From the NCBI RefSeq assembly GCF_007995245.1, contig NZ_VCBA01000004.1:363976-408818 (forward strand): a stretch of DNA of 44,843 nt, in the 5' to 3' direction. Made by a program: the position numbers and the translations under genes. Of the stretch, positions 15,312-24,800 are shown in pieces (the first letter of the stretch is position 1; every line of letters begins with the position of its first letter). A model generated the notes under the pieces. The model was not told the origin of the DNA and did not search any database. It worked only from the letters and a program-made list of their open reading frames with translations. This DNA comes from Tateyamaria sp. syn59. GTDB lineage: Bacteria; Pseudomonadota; Alphaproteobacteria; Rhodobacterales; Rhodobacteraceae.

Positions 15312-17017
15312 CAGGCGGCGAACTCTTCTGGCGTCAGGGCATAGACGTCGTAGTCGCCCGCCTGCGCCTGCGCAAGCAGGCTGTCATGTTCGGGCAGGAG
15401 CCGCTGGATGTAGAAGCGCGCCACCTTTTCATGTGCGCCGCCCTGGTCGTTGAGGGCGGAGGCGAGGTGGATGTGCCCGCCCAGCACCCGCGCGAACGCC
15501 CGCAGGTAGGGCACGGCACCGGCAAAGCGGACGCGATGGTTCTGCGCGATCATCCATTCAGTGGTTTCGCGCAGGCTCTCGCTGGCCTGCCAGACGGCTT
15601 CGGCCATCTTGGGGAAGGTCGCGCGGGCCGCTTCGGCGGCGGCTTCGATCTCGTCAAAAATGCGGGCGGCGGCTTCGCCTCCGTCCATCATCTTGCGCGC
15701 GACGAGGTCCATGGCCTGGATACCATTGGTGCCTTCGTAGATGGTGGTTACGCGGACATCGCGGGCGTATTGGGCTGCCCCCGTTTCCTCGACAAAGCCC
15801 ATGCCGCCGTGGACCTGGATACCCATGCCCGCCACTTCGTTTCCGATGTCGGTGCCGAAGGCTTTGGCGATGGGCGTCAGCAGGGCGGCGCGCGCCTTCC
15901 ACGTGTCCTCATCCGTTGCCGTCGTCATGTCGATGGCCACCGCGCACATCAACGCGATACCGCGGGCGGCATAGGTTTCTGCCCGCATGGTCATCAGCAT
16001 CCGCCGCACGTCGGCGTGGTCGATGATGGTGCCGGTCTCGCCCTCAGTCTTGCCCTGCTTGCGATCAAGCGCGTAACCCAGAGCGTGCTGGTAGGCGCCT
16101 TCGGCGGCCCCAACGCCCTGCCCGCCCACACCAAGGCGGGCGTTGTTCATCATGGTGAACATGGCCGCCATACCGCCGCCTTCGGGGCCGACCATCCAGC
16201 CCTTGGCACCGTCATATTGCATCACGCAGGTGGGCGAGCCGTGCAGGCCCATCTTGTGTTCGAGGCTGACGACCTTGAGGCTGTTCGCCACGCCGGCATT
16301 GCCATTCTCATCGGGAATGTTGCGGGGCACGAGGAAAAGGGAAATCCCCTTGGTGCCCGCAGGTGCGCCCGGCAGGCGGGCCAGCACCAGATGGCAGACA
16401 TTGTCGGTGAAGTCATTATCGCCCCAAGAGATATAGATCTTCTGGCCAGTGATCGCGTATGTGCCGTCGCCATTGTCCTCGGCCTTGGAACTGAGCGCAC
16501 CCACATCCGATCCGGCCTGCGGTTCGGTCAGGTTCATGGTACCGGTCCATTCGCCCGAGATCAGCTTGGGCAGGTAAAGTTCCTTGATCGCATCGCTGGC
16601 GTGATGTTCCAGCGCCTCGATCTGGCCTTGGGTCATCAGGGGGGCCAACTGCAGCGACAGGCAGGCCGCCGACATCATCTCGTTCACGGCGGTGGTCACG
16701 GTCATAGGCAGGCCCATGCCACCGTATTCCGGGTCCGCCGCGATGCCGACCCAGCCGCCTTCGGCGATGGCCTTGTAACCCTCCGCATAGCCAGGCGAAG
16801 TCCGTACGACACCGTTTTCAAGGCGCGCGGGGTGCAGGTCACCGGGGCGTTGCAGGGGGGCGATGATATCTTCGCAAAGTTTGCCCGCCTCGGTCAGAAT
16901 GGCGGTCGTCACATCCGATGTCGCATCCGCGAACCGGTCGGTTGCCACGACTTGATCAAGCCCCACCACATGGTCAAACAGAAAGGAGTAGTCATCGACG
17001 GGGGCGCGATACGGCAT
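15311..17017 (-). CDS. Acyl-CoA dehydrogenase, DmdC-like
   Basis: This 568-residue flavoenzyme belongs to the long acyl-CoA dehydrogenase subgroup that includes 3-methylmercaptopropionyl-CoA dehydrogenase (DmdC). Visible are the FAD/substrate strand MNLTEPQAGSDVGAL, the GQKIYISWGDND loop, and the catalytic-glutamate region TTIYEGTNGIQAMDL. About 130 extra C-terminal residues form the helical extension typical of the subgroup. The N-terminus MPYRAPVDDYSFLF is also characteristic. No other dmd gene is nearby, so the substrate, DMSP-derived or ordinary acyl-CoA, is open. AGGAGC lies 7 bases before the ATG. Electrons would go to ETF and on to the ETF-QO encoded at 2.6-4.3 kb. Confidence 0.9.
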   Translation of the reverse strand: MPYRAPVDDYSFLFDHVVGLDQVVATDRFADATSDVTTAILTEAGKLCEDIIAPLQRPGDLHPARLENGVVRTSPGYAEGYKAIAEGGWVGIAADPEYGGMGLPMTVTTAVNEMMSAACLSLQLAPLMTQGQIEALEHHASDAIKELYLPKLISGEWTGTMNLTEPQAGSDVGALSSKAEDNGDGTYAITGQKIYISWGDNDFTDNVCHLVLARLPGAPAGTKGISLFLVPRNIPDENGNAGVANSLKVVSLEHKMGLHGSPTCVMQYDGAKGWMVGPEGGGMAAMFTMMNNARLGVGGQGVGAAEGAYQHALGYALDRKQGKTEGETGTIIDHADVRRMLMTMRAETYAARGIALMCAVAIDMTTATDEDTWKARAALLTPIAKAFGTDIGNEVAGMGIQVHGGMGFVEETGAAQYARDVRVTTIYEGTNGIQAMDLVARKMMDGGEAAARIFDEIEAAAEAARATFPKMAEAVWQASESLRETTEWMIAQNHRVRFAGAVPYLRAFARVLGGHIHLASALNDQGGAHEKVARFYIQRLLPEHDSLLAQAQAGDYDVYALTPEEFAA

Positions 17018-17152
17018 GGGTTAGCTCCTGGTATCAAAGTCTTGGCAAGCGGCTTAAGGGCGCTTAAAGGGGCGTGTTTGAAATTATAAATGCGGCTGGT
17101 TTGGTCATATCGCAACTCAAACGCCGCGTCACGCGACGACAGGTCAACGCTG

Positions 17153-18088
17153 ATGCCCAAGATTGAAACAGCCCTCCTCGCGCCCGATGCTGCCGGTATC
17201 GCCGAAGCCGAACGGCTGCTGGGCGCGGGTGGTCTGGTGTCGTTCCCGACGGAGACGGTCTATGGACTGGGGGGCGATGCCCGAAACGGCACCGCAGTCG
17301 CGCACATCTTCGAGGCCAAGGGGCGGCCCAGCTTCAACCCGTTGATCGTACATGTACCAGACTTCGACGCGGCCCTGCGCTATGCGGACCTATCCGGCCC
17401 GCTCGAAACCCTTGCCCACCGGTTCTGGCCAGGGCCGCTGACGCTGGTCGCACCTCTGAAGCAGGGCCACGGGCTGTCGCCGCTGGTGACGGCGGGCCTT
17501 GAGACGCTGGCCATCCGCGTGCCATCACACCCGGTTGCCCAAGACGTGTTGCGCGCATTTGGCGGCCCGGTGGCGGCCCCGTCTGCCAATCCGTCCGGGC
17601 GGATCAGCCCCACGACGGCAGCGCATGTCATGGCCGGGTTAGACGGCAGGGTCGACGCGGTTCTGGACGCAGGCGCCTGCACGGTCGGACTGGAATCGAC
17701 CATCGTCGGGAGCGATCCGCTGGCTTTGCTGCGCCCCGGCGGATTGGCCCGCGAGGACATTGAGGCCATCGCAGGCCCGCTCGCGGATGCGGGGGATTCG
17801 ATCACCGCACCCGGACAGATGCTGTCGCATTACGCCCCGGACGCTGTCGTACGGCTGAATGCCAACTGCGCCAACGCGGGTGAGGTGCTGCTGGGGTTCG
17901 GGCCGATGCAGTCTGATCTGAACCTGTCGGTCGCGGGCGATCTGGTCGAGGCGGCGGCGAACCTCTTTGGGCACCTGCACAAGCTGGATGCCATGGGCCA
18001 ACCCATTGCGGTGGCTCCGATCCCGAATTGCGGTTTGGGCCAGGCGATCAACGACAGGCTGCGACGTGCAGCGGCCCCGCGCGGCTAG
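17153..18088 (+). CDS. L-threonylcarbamoyladenylate synthase (Sua5/YrdC)
   Basis: This enzyme makes threonylcarbamoyl-AMP from threonine, bicarbonate and ATP for the t6A modification of tRNAs reading ANN codons. The 311-residue protein has the YrdC domain with [13 protein letters not shown], the [13 protein letters not shown] loop and [13 protein letters not shown] linker containing [10 protein letters not shown] then leads into the shorter Sua5 C-terminal domain. ATG 17153 puts the homology at the start; the open frame extends 21 codons upstream without good support. The stop shares the palindrome CTAG with the stop of the convergent yqgE gene. Confidence 0.95.
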   Translation: MPKIETALLAPDAAGIAEAERLLGAGGLVSFPTETVYGLGGDARNGTAVAHIFEAKGRPSFNPLIVHVPDFDAALRYADLSGPLETLAHRFWPGPLTLVAPLKQGHGLSPLVTAGLETLAIRVPSHPVAQDVLRAFGGPVAAPSANPSGRISPTTAAHVMAGLDGRVDAVLDAGACTVGLESTIVGSDPLALLRPGGLAREDIEAIAGPLADAGDSITAPGQMLSHYAPDAVVRLNANCANAGEVLLGFGPMQSDLNLSVAGDLVEAAANLFGHLHKLDAMGQPIAVAPIPNCGLGQAINDRLRRAAAPRG

Positions 18089-18672
18089 GCACGCCCGGCC
18101 TCGCCCGACAGGCCCAGCGGATCAATGCCAAGCGCGTTCAACGCCTTGATCCATTTCGACGTATCACCCGTGCCAAACACCAGCTGGGGCGTCGCACCCA
18201 CGGTGAGCCAGCCATTGCGCGCGATCTCGCCCTCCAACTGGCCGGGCCCCCACCCGGCATAGCCCAGCATCACCAACGCGCGTTCAGGCCCTTCACCTGT
18301 GGCGATATCCTCAAGCACATCCTGTGTGGCCGTCATGCCGAACGCGCCCACCTCAAGCGTTTGCAGCCGCGAAGTGTAGTCCGCCCCATGCAACACAAAA
18401 CCCCGCTGCGTTTCGACCGGGCCGCCAAAATGCACAGGATGCTTGCGCGCCGGGCCATTGCCGGTGATCTCAAGCTGGTCGAGCAACTCGCCTAGTGTCA
18501 TGTCGGCGGCGGGCTTGTTCACGATCAGCCCCATCGCCCCGTCTTCGCCGTGGGCGCACATAAACACCACCGAACGGTCAAAGCGCGGGTCGCCCATGCC
18601 TGGCATAGCAACCAGCAGCTGCCCGGTCAGATCAAGGGTCGTGGCGCCCAATATCGTCTGTTCCTGTGTCAT
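18085..18672 (-). CDS. YqgE/AlgH family protein
   Basis: The 195-residue protein has the family landmarks: [17 protein letters not shown] near the N-terminus, [35 protein letters not shown] and [15 protein letters not shown]. The family is widespread and compact, with no settled biochemical role; AlgH was once linked to alginate regulation. No signal peptide is visible, so it is probably cytosolic. It is convergent with the Sua5 gene, sharing four bases, and divergent from the DsbD-alpha gene with about 140 bases between them. Confidence 0.94.
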   Translation of the reverse strand: MTQEQTILGATTLDLTGQLLVAMPGMGDPRFDRSVVFMCAHGEDGAMGLIVNKPAADMTLGELLDQLEITGNGPARKHPVHFGGPVETQRGFVLHGADYTSRLQTLEVGAFGMTATQDVLEDIATGEGPERALVMLGYAGWGPGQLEGEIARNGWLTVGATPQLVFGTGDTSKWIKALNALGIDPLGLSGEAGRA

Positions 18673-18811
18673 CTCAACGTAACATGGCGTGGTGGCCGGA
18701 TCAGAGCAACCTGCGGATGTGCCGCAGGCAAGCCATCGCGCACCGTTTCGTTACAGCGAGTTGACCGGGACGTGACTTGGATTCGCGCCCCTGACTCGGC
18801 ATGTAGAGGGA

Positions 18812-19624
18812 ATGAAAAAACACCTTCTGTCCCTTGCCGCGGCCCTTTCGGCCGTCACCACCGTACCCAGCAATGCGCAGGGGCGGTTTGATCACGTCGT
18901 GCACACTGAGGTGCTGCAGGGCTGGGACCTGCCCAACGGGCAACGGCTGGCTGCGGTGCGTCTGGTGCTGGCGCCGGGGTGGAAGACCTATTGGCGCGCG
19001 CCGGGCGACGCAGGTATTCCGCCGCATTTCGACTGGTCCCGCGCCCGCAATATCGGTGCCGTCAGCCTGTCCTGGCCCACGCCGGAGGTGCATGTGCAGA
19101 ACGGCATGCGGTCGATCGGGTACACCGAACAGGTGGTGATCCCCATGCACATCACGCCCGCGCGCCCCGACAAGCCCATGCGCCTGCGCACGACCCTGTC
19201 GATGGGCGTCTGTTCGGATGTCTGTATCCCCCACAGCGTCAAGATCGACGAGATGCTGGACAGCCCCGACCTTACACCAACACCCGCCATCGTGGCGGCC
19301 CTGGCCGACATGCCATACTCCGCGTCGGAGGCAGAGGTGCGGTCATCCGTCTGCCGCCTGCGCCCGACTGAAAATGGCATGCAGATCGAAGCGCATGTGG
19401 CCCTGCCCCACACCGGCGGCACAGAGGTGGCTGTGATCGAACCCGGCGTGCCCGGCGTCTGGGTCAGCGAGGCGCGCACCTCGCGTGCGGGCGACACAGT
19501 GGTGGCAGTCAGTGACATGATGCACGCCGATGGCGGCGCCTTTGCCGTGGATCGGTCCGATGTGCGGATCACCATTTTGGGCGCCGACTACGCAGTCGAT
19601 GTACAAGGCTGCAGCGCCGGTTAA
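18812..19624 (+). CDS. Stand-alone DsbD alpha-domain periplasmic protein
   Basis: The 270-residue protein has a Sec signal peptide (MKKHLLSLAAAL..., predicted cleavage near residue 22). It continues into an immunoglobulin-like domain similar to the N-terminal domain of the thiol:disulfide interchange protein DsbD, including GWKTYWRAPGDAG and the redox motif C134-SDV-C138 in MGVCSDVCIP. A full DsbD would continue with eight membrane helices and a thioredoxin domain; here the protein ends after about 250 mature residues. Two further cysteines lie near 180 and at the C-terminus. It presumably handles electrons in the periplasm with a separately encoded membrane partner. GAGGGA just precedes the ATG. 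Its stop shares TTAA with the convergent RND gene. Confidence 0.88.
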   Translation: MKKHLLSLAAALSAVTTVPSNAQGRFDHVVHTEVLQGWDLPNGQRLAAVRLVLAPGWKTYWRAPGDAGIPPHFDWSRARNIGAVSLSWPTPEVHVQNGMRSIGYTEQVVIPMHITPARPDKPMRLRTTLSMGVCSDVCIPHSVKIDEMLDSPDLTPTPAIVAALADMPYSASEAEVRSSVCRLRPTENGMQIEAHVALPHTGGTEVAVIEPGVPGVWVSEARTSRAGDTVVAVSDMMHADGGAFAVDRSDVRITILGADYAVDVQGCSAG

Positions 19625-22600
19625 GCAGCCGTTCTCCAGCGCGTGATCTGGAACACCAGCGCCGCGATCACATATGCCACAAAACCCAGCAACAGCACAC
19701 CGCCCGCAAACAGCAGCAGTGCCCCGCTGAGCGCCGCTTGCTCGCCAAGCGCGGGCAAGGCCTGAGCGAATGCAGGCAGAAGCGCGCCGTTGATCAGCGT
19801 GTAGCCCATCGTCGCCCCGAACCATGCCAGCACCACCGCCCACAGCGCCAAGAACCCCCAGCGCACAGCGACGGCAGGGGCGGACAGCCCGCGCCGCATC
19901 GCCTTGATCTGGCGCGAGATGTCGTGCTGCACCGCCACCAATGCGGGCACCACAAGCAGCACCAACACCATGCCAAAGCCAAGCCCGTAGACCAGCGTGA
20001 TGATCGTGGGCTTTAGGAATTGCGCCTGCTGCGATGTCTCATAAAGCAGCGGGGTCATACCAAGAACGGTGGTAAGCGTCGTCAGCATCACAGGCCTGAG
20101 CCGGTCCGCTGCCCCGTCGATGATCGACGGGAAGAGACCCCGATCCTTGGCATAATCGTCGATCGTTGTGACCAGAACGATGCTGTCGTTGATGATGATG
20201 CCGGTCATGCCCAAGAGGCCCACGACGGTGAACATGCTCAGCGGCACATCCCACAGGTGGTGGCCATAGATCGTACCGACGAGGCCGAAGGGAATAATCG
20301 CCATGACCACGATGGGTCGGGTCCAACTGGCAAAGACCCAGGCCAGCACGAGGTAGATGCCTGTGAGGCAAAGGATCAGCCCGGTCAGGCTGTCGGACAG
20401 GAACTCATCCTCCTGCTCGCTAAGCCCCGCCTTGCGGAACTCCACCTGCCGCTCGGCGGCGATGGTGGGCAGGATTTCCTCCTCCAGCGCCCGGTTGATC
20501 TCGGTCGCTCGGACGGGGTCATCCTCGGAAATGTCGCCGGTCACGGAAATCAGGCGGATTCCATTCTCGCGTCGCACGGTCGAAAAGCCGGTGCGGCGCT
20601 CGACGCTCACGATATCGGCAAGGGGCACATAACCCCCGTCCGGCGTGCGCATCTGCGTGCGGTCGAGGAAATCGGCGGTCAGCTCGCCCTCGGGCAGCTC
20701 CACCCGGATTTCGGCGCTGCGCGGGCCATCGGGGAAGGTCGCGGCCTCGATCCCGTTCAGCCGATCCCGCAGCACGCGGCCCAGCATGTCGATGGTAAAG
20801 CCAAGCGCCTGACCTTGCGACGTCAGATCGAGGATCAGCTCTTCCTTGTCGTAGGCCAGATTGTCCTCGACCGCGCTCACCTCGGGATATTGCAAGAGCG
20901 CGCGCTTGAGGTCTTCGGAGGCCGCCTTCAACGTGTCGGTGTCCGCGCCAAAGAACTGCACGTCCAGCGCGTCACCGCCCGGCCCCGACCGCCAGCCGCG
21001 GAAACTGACTGTTTCGACCAGCGGATGTCGGACGACAGTGTCCTGCAATTCCGCCACAAAGGCGAAGGACGAATAGGGGCGCAGATCCGCGTCGATCAGT
21101 TCGATCGAGATACCGCCCAGCAGGTCGGAATCCTTCGCCTCGACCCCGCTCAGGCCGCGGCCTGCATTGCCGCCGATCTCGGCGATGACATAGTCGATGG
21201 GATTGCGGCCATAGCGCTCTTCATACTGTGCGCCCAGCGCTTCGGTCGCGCGCTGCATCTCGCGCATCATGGCCAGTGTGTCAGCGCGGCTTGCCCCTTC
21301 CAGCATCGCGAAATTGCCGGTCACAGACCCGCGCTCCGGCGCGTTGAAAAACCGCCACTGCACGTCACGTTCGATAAACAGCGCCAGCTGGCTGGCCAGC
21401 ACGACGCAAACCCCCGCCAGCACGACATAGCGGGCGGCAATGACGCCTGCCATCATCGGGCGGAACAACGTCTCGCGCATCCACTCGAACCCCGCATTGA
21501 CGATGACAGACGGGGTGTCGAGCCCCTTGGTGCCCATCGCCGCCACCCAACGCGCCTTCACCGTGCGCGGGGCCAACAGGAACACAGCTGCCATGATCGT
21601 TGGACCGGCGAGCATGTAAGGCCACGCATCGGAAAAGCCGCCAATCGTCTCTGACCATATGACGTAACCCGCCGCACCGGTGACAACAGCCGACAGCGCA
21701 GCAACACTAAAGAGAGCAACCGCGAGCTTGGCCCGGCTGAAACGCGGCCTGTCCGAGGCCGCCAGCGCATGCCCCATGTGGTGCGGCAGGATCAGGAAAC
21801 ACTCGACGAGCGACGCCACCAGAACCGCAATCACGGTGAATGGAATGTCACGGATCAGATCGCCGAAGCGGCCCCCGACAGCGATCAGGCCGAAGAAGGC
21901 GATGACCGTGGTCAGCGTCGCGGCAAAGACAGGCATGGACATGCGCCGCGCCGCATTCTCGGCGGCAACCAGGGGCGGCTCGCCCCAGGCGCGGTGGCGG
22001 TGATCGGCATGTTCGCCCACGACAATGGCGTCGTCTACCACGATGCCAAGGGTGATGATCAGACCAAAAAGCGACACCATGTTGATGGTCAGTCCGCCCA
22101 GGTACATCAGTGCAATCGCCGCCAGCAGCGCCACTGGGATCCCCGCAGCCACCCAGAACGCGGTGCGCGCGTTCAAAAACAGAAAGAGCAACGTGATGAC
22201 CAGACCCAGCCCGACAAAGGCGTTGTCGATCAGGATGTTCAAACGGGCCGAAATTGCCTCGGCCCGCGTGCGGATCAGCTCGACCGTGACCGATGGCGGC
22301 AAGGTTGCGCGTAACTCGGCCGCCACGTCGGTCACGGTTGCCTGCATGGCGATGGCGTCGCCGTTGTTTGACCGATCGACGCGCACTGACACGGCCGGGT
22401 CGTCGCCCACGAAATAGCTGCGGTTGCGGGCCGTTCCCAATTGCCGGACGGTCGCCACATCACGGACAAGCAGTTTCGAGCCATCCGGGTTTGACCGCAG
22501 AACAATGCCTGCGATCTCCTCGGGCGTGCGTTTCTGGGTGCCGGTGCGCACGCGCGCGTTGGCACCGGTCACGTCACCGGCGGGGTCGGTGTCCACCTCG

Positions 22601-23238
22601 GCTGCGATTGCGGCGGCGATTTCGGACATCGTGACTTCGTTTGCGATCAGCGACAGCGAGGGCACCTCGATCAGCACCTGCGGCGCGGCCACTCCGCGAA
22701 TGGTTGTGCGGGTGACGCCTGCGGCAAATAGGCGGACCACAAACTCGTCAGCAAACAGGCCCAGTTGTTCGGGGCCGACGGGCCCGGTGATGACCACATC
22801 CGTCACCCGGTCGCGCCAGGCCCCGCGTCGCACGGTGGGTTCATCTGCATCCTCGGGCAAGGTCGTGACCGCATCGACCGCCGTTTGCACGTCATCGGCG
22901 GCGCGGCCCATGTCCCAACCCGGCTCGAACTCCAGCGTGATCTGTGCCGAGCCTTCGGTCGACCGGGACTCGGTGCTTTCCACGCCTTCGACAGCCAGCA
23001 GCCCCGGCTCCAGCACCTGAACGATACCTGCGTCCACGTCTTCGGCCCCTGCCCCGTCCCAGGTGACGTTCACGCGCACATTGTCGACAATCACATCGGG
23101 AAAGAATTGCGCGCGCATGTTGGGCACAGCGGCCACACCAGCCACAAGCATGACCAGCAAAAGAAGGTTCGCAACGGTCCGGTGGCGGACAAAATAGCTG
23201 AGGATGCCCCCCGCCGCCTTTGGGATCTGCCGCGCCAC
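19621..23238 (-). CDS. RND-family efflux transporter permease (enlarged)
   Basis: This proton-driven inner-membrane pump belongs to the AcrB/HAE-type RND superfamily. The N-terminal helix (FVRHRTVANLLLLVMLVAG), the porter region beginning PNMRAQFFPDVIVDNVRV, the GLIITLGIVVDDAIVVGEHAD segment (motif with acidic residues in helix 4) and the second-half MTGIIINDSIVLV are all seen. At 1205 residues it is longer than the usual 1020-1060. The excess appears as two additional hydrophobic helices between the halves (SVAALSAVVTGAAGYVIW and YMLAGPTIMAAVFLL) and two more at the C-terminus. The start is GTG 23238, directly after the adaptor gene's TAG, with GGGGGG upstream. No outer-membrane channel gene is adjacent. 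Confidence 0.92.
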   Translation of the reverse strand: MARQIPKAAGGILSYFVRHRTVANLLLLVMLVAGVAAVPNMRAQFFPDVIVDNVRVNVTWDGAGAEDVDAGIVQVLEPGLLAVEGVESTESRSTEGSAQITLEFEPGWDMGRAADDVQTAVDAVTTLPEDADEPTVRRGAWRDRVTDVVITGPVGPEQLGLFADEFVVRLFAAGVTRTTIRGVAAPQVLIEVPSLSLIANEVTMSEIAAAIAAEVDTDPAGDVTGANARVRTGTQKRTPEEIAGIVLRSNPDGSKLLVRDVATVRQLGTARNRSYFVGDDPAVSVRVDRSNNGDAIAMQATVTDVAAELRATLPPSVTVELIRTRAEAISARLNILIDNAFVGLGLVITLLFLFLNARTAFWVAAGIPVALLAAIALMYLGGLTINMVSLFGLIITLGIVVDDAIVVGEHADHRHRAWGEPPLVAAENAARRMSMPVFAATLTTVIAFFGLIAVGGRFGDLIRDIPFTVIAVLVASLVECFLILPHHMGHALAASDRPRFSRAKLAVALFSVAALSAVVTGAAGYVIWSETIGGFSDAWPYMLAGPTIMAAVFLLAPRTVKARWVAAMGTKGLDTPSVIVNAGFEWMRETLFRPMMAGVIAARYVVLAGVCVVLASQLALFIERDVQWRFFNAPERGSVTGNFAMLEGASRADTLAMMREMQRATEALGAQYEERYGRNPIDYVIAEIGGNAGRGLSGVEAKDSDLLGGISIELIDADLRPYSSFAFVAELQDTVVRHPLVETVSFRGWRSGPGGDALDVQFFGADTDTLKAASEDLKRALLQYPEVSAVEDNLAYDKEELILDLTSQGQALGFTIDMLGRVLRDRLNGIEAATFPDGPRSAEIRVELPEGELTADFLDRTQMRTPDGGYVPLADIVSVERRTGFSTVRRENGIRLISVTGDISEDDPVRATEINRALEEEILPTIAAERQVEFRKAGLSEQEDEFLSDSLTGLILCLTGIYLVLAWVFASWTRPIVVMAIIPFGLVGTIYGHHLWDVPLSMFTVVGLLGMTGIIINDSIVLVTTIDDYAKDRGLFPSIIDGAADRLRPVMLTTLTTVLGMTPLLYETSQQAQFLKPTIITLVYGLGFGMVLVLLVVPALVAVQHDISRQIKAMRRGLSAPAVAVRWGFLALWAVVLAWFGATMGYTLINGALLPAFAQALPALGEQAALSGALLLFAGGVLLLGFVAYVIAALVFQITRWRTAA

Positions 23239-24705
23239 CTAGCCCCCCATCCGGCTTTCCAGCCGGGCCACCATCTGCGCTGGCACATGCGTTTCGGCAA
23301 GGCTGGCCAGCACCCGTTCCTTGGCGTCCGCAGGCATGCGATCGCTCGCTTCGACGAAGGCGACCAGGCGGGCGCGCCGTTCATCGGTCAATTCGACCAT
23401 TTCGGGCTCAAGCGGTGCTTCGGACGCCTCCTCGGCCCGTGGCTGAAGGGGCCGCACCGATATGCCTGCCCCCAACAGGGGCGAGCGCGCCTCGACCACG
23501 TCGCGGCCGACAAGGCCATCGCCACGCACGAGCACGTCGTCGCCCTGGCGGCGCAGGACGGCGACGTCGAGTTTCTCAAGCCGGTTGTCCTCGCTCAGGA
23601 CCAGAACCGTGTTGGACACATCGACAGCCGTCGCGGGCAAGCGCACAACATCATCGAGCGGGGGTTCAGACACGGCCACAGTCACAAAATCCCCCGGCTT
23701 GAAGCCGAGACCAGTGTCGAGGCGTGCAAAGACCAAGCGCCCGGTCTGCATCTCGCCGCCGCCTGCGCTGGCGCGGCTGACGGTGCCCGTGGCGGCAAGG
23801 TCAATCCCCACGACATCCAGCGTTGCGGTGACCCGGGCCGCCATGACGCCGCCATCTTCGTTCAGCAGCCGCGAAAACTGGGCCGTCGATACGCGAAACC
23901 GTACTTCGAGCGCGCCGGGGTCGATCAGCGTTGCCAGTTGTTCATTTGCAGAGACGAGGCGCCCGGCCACCACGCTGGTCGCGTTAAGCGTGCCGTCGAA
24001 GGGGGCGGTGACTGTGGTGTCGTCCAGGGTGCGCTGCGCTTCGTCCAATGCGATGCGGGCGCGGGCCAGTTGAGTCTTGGCCTGATCAATCCGCGCCTCG
24101 GCACTGGTCACGACCTGACGGCGCGCCAGCACCGCCTGCCGGGCCGATGCCGCGGCCAGTTCCGCGCCCTCCACGGCGGCGGCGGTGCCCACGCCACGCG
24201 CTTGCAGGTCCTGTTGGCGCTGAAACGCGCGCTCTTGCAGGTCGGCCTGCACCTGTGCGGCCTGTTGCTCGTCCTGTGCCAGGATCAGGGCACGGTCGGC
24301 ATCGCGCACTTCGGATTCGGCATCCAGCAGATCGGCCTCTGCGCGGGCTAGGGCCGCCTCGGCATTGGCCGGATCAATCCGCACCAGCACCTGACCGGCG
24401 GTGACATCGCCACCGTCTTCGAACCCGTCCGCAAGTTCGATCACCCGGCCCGCAACGGCCGCGCGCAGCTCAAGTGTCCGACGGCTCGCAATCTCGCCAA
24501 AGGCTTCCAGCACGGGGGTTTCCGTTCCCGCTGCGGCACGGACAACAGCCACCGCAAAAACGCGCTCGCGCGCAGGCGGCGTCCGCGGCTCTTCGGACAG
24601 GCGTGACTGAACGGCACTGCCCACGATCGACCCCGCATAGGCCAAAAGCCCCAGACTGAGCGCGGCCAACACCAGGCCGATCAGGCTTTGCCTCAAAAAT
24701 CTCAT
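23239..24705 (-). CDS. RND periplasmic adaptor (membrane fusion protein)
   Basis: The 488-residue adaptor links an RND pump to an outer-membrane channel. It has a single N-terminal membrane helix (LIGLVLAALSLGLLAYAGSIV) and the lipoyl-type half EIASRRTLELRAAVAGRVIEL. A long alpha-helical hairpin of about 130 residues rich in Ala/Glu/Gln follows, then the second lipoyl half TVTAPFDGTLN, the beta-barrel, and a membrane-proximal domain. After that an unusual charged helical tail (about residues 420-488) extends beyond the standard length. Its TAG is immediately followed by the pump's GTG. A weak AAAGA site precedes the ATG. No regulator gene is adjacent, so regulation is unclear. Confidence 0.92.
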   Translation of the reverse strand: MRFLRQSLIGLVLAALSLGLLAYAGSIVGSAVQSRLSEEPRTPPARERVFAVAVVRAAAGTETPVLEAFGEIASRRTLELRAAVAGRVIELADGFEDGGDVTAGQVLVRIDPANAEAALARAEADLLDAESEVRDADRALILAQDEQQAAQVQADLQERAFQRQQDLQARGVGTAAAVEGAELAAASARQAVLARRQVVTSAEARIDQAKTQLARARIALDEAQRTLDDTTVTAPFDGTLNATSVVAGRLVSANEQLATLIDPGALEVRFRVSTAQFSRLLNEDGGVMAARVTATLDVVGIDLAATGTVSRASAGGGEMQTGRLVFARLDTGLGFKPGDFVTVAVSEPPLDDVVRLPATAVDVSNTVLVLSEDNRLEKLDVAVLRRQGDDVLVRGDGLVGRDVVEARSPLLGAGISVRPLQPRAEEASEAPLEPEMVELTDERRARLVAFVEASDRMPADAKERVLASLAETHVPAQMVARLESRMGG

Positions 24706-24800
24706 TCTTTGTACGCCCTTAGTCGCCTCTACGGCACCGTATCATAATTTAGGCGCGCCCGGTGAATGTCCAAGCAACAAAGCTGTTACGCAAGCCCGCG

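Noticed and set aside
15122..17089. 655-codon open frame opposite the acyl-CoA dehydrogenase
   Set aside because: Long, but it covers the dehydrogenase and part of the hydrolase in antisense with no recognisable motif or membrane pattern.
20020..21654. 544-codon open frame opposite the RND pump
   Set aside because: His/Arg/Gln-rich antisense shadow of conserved pump sequence.
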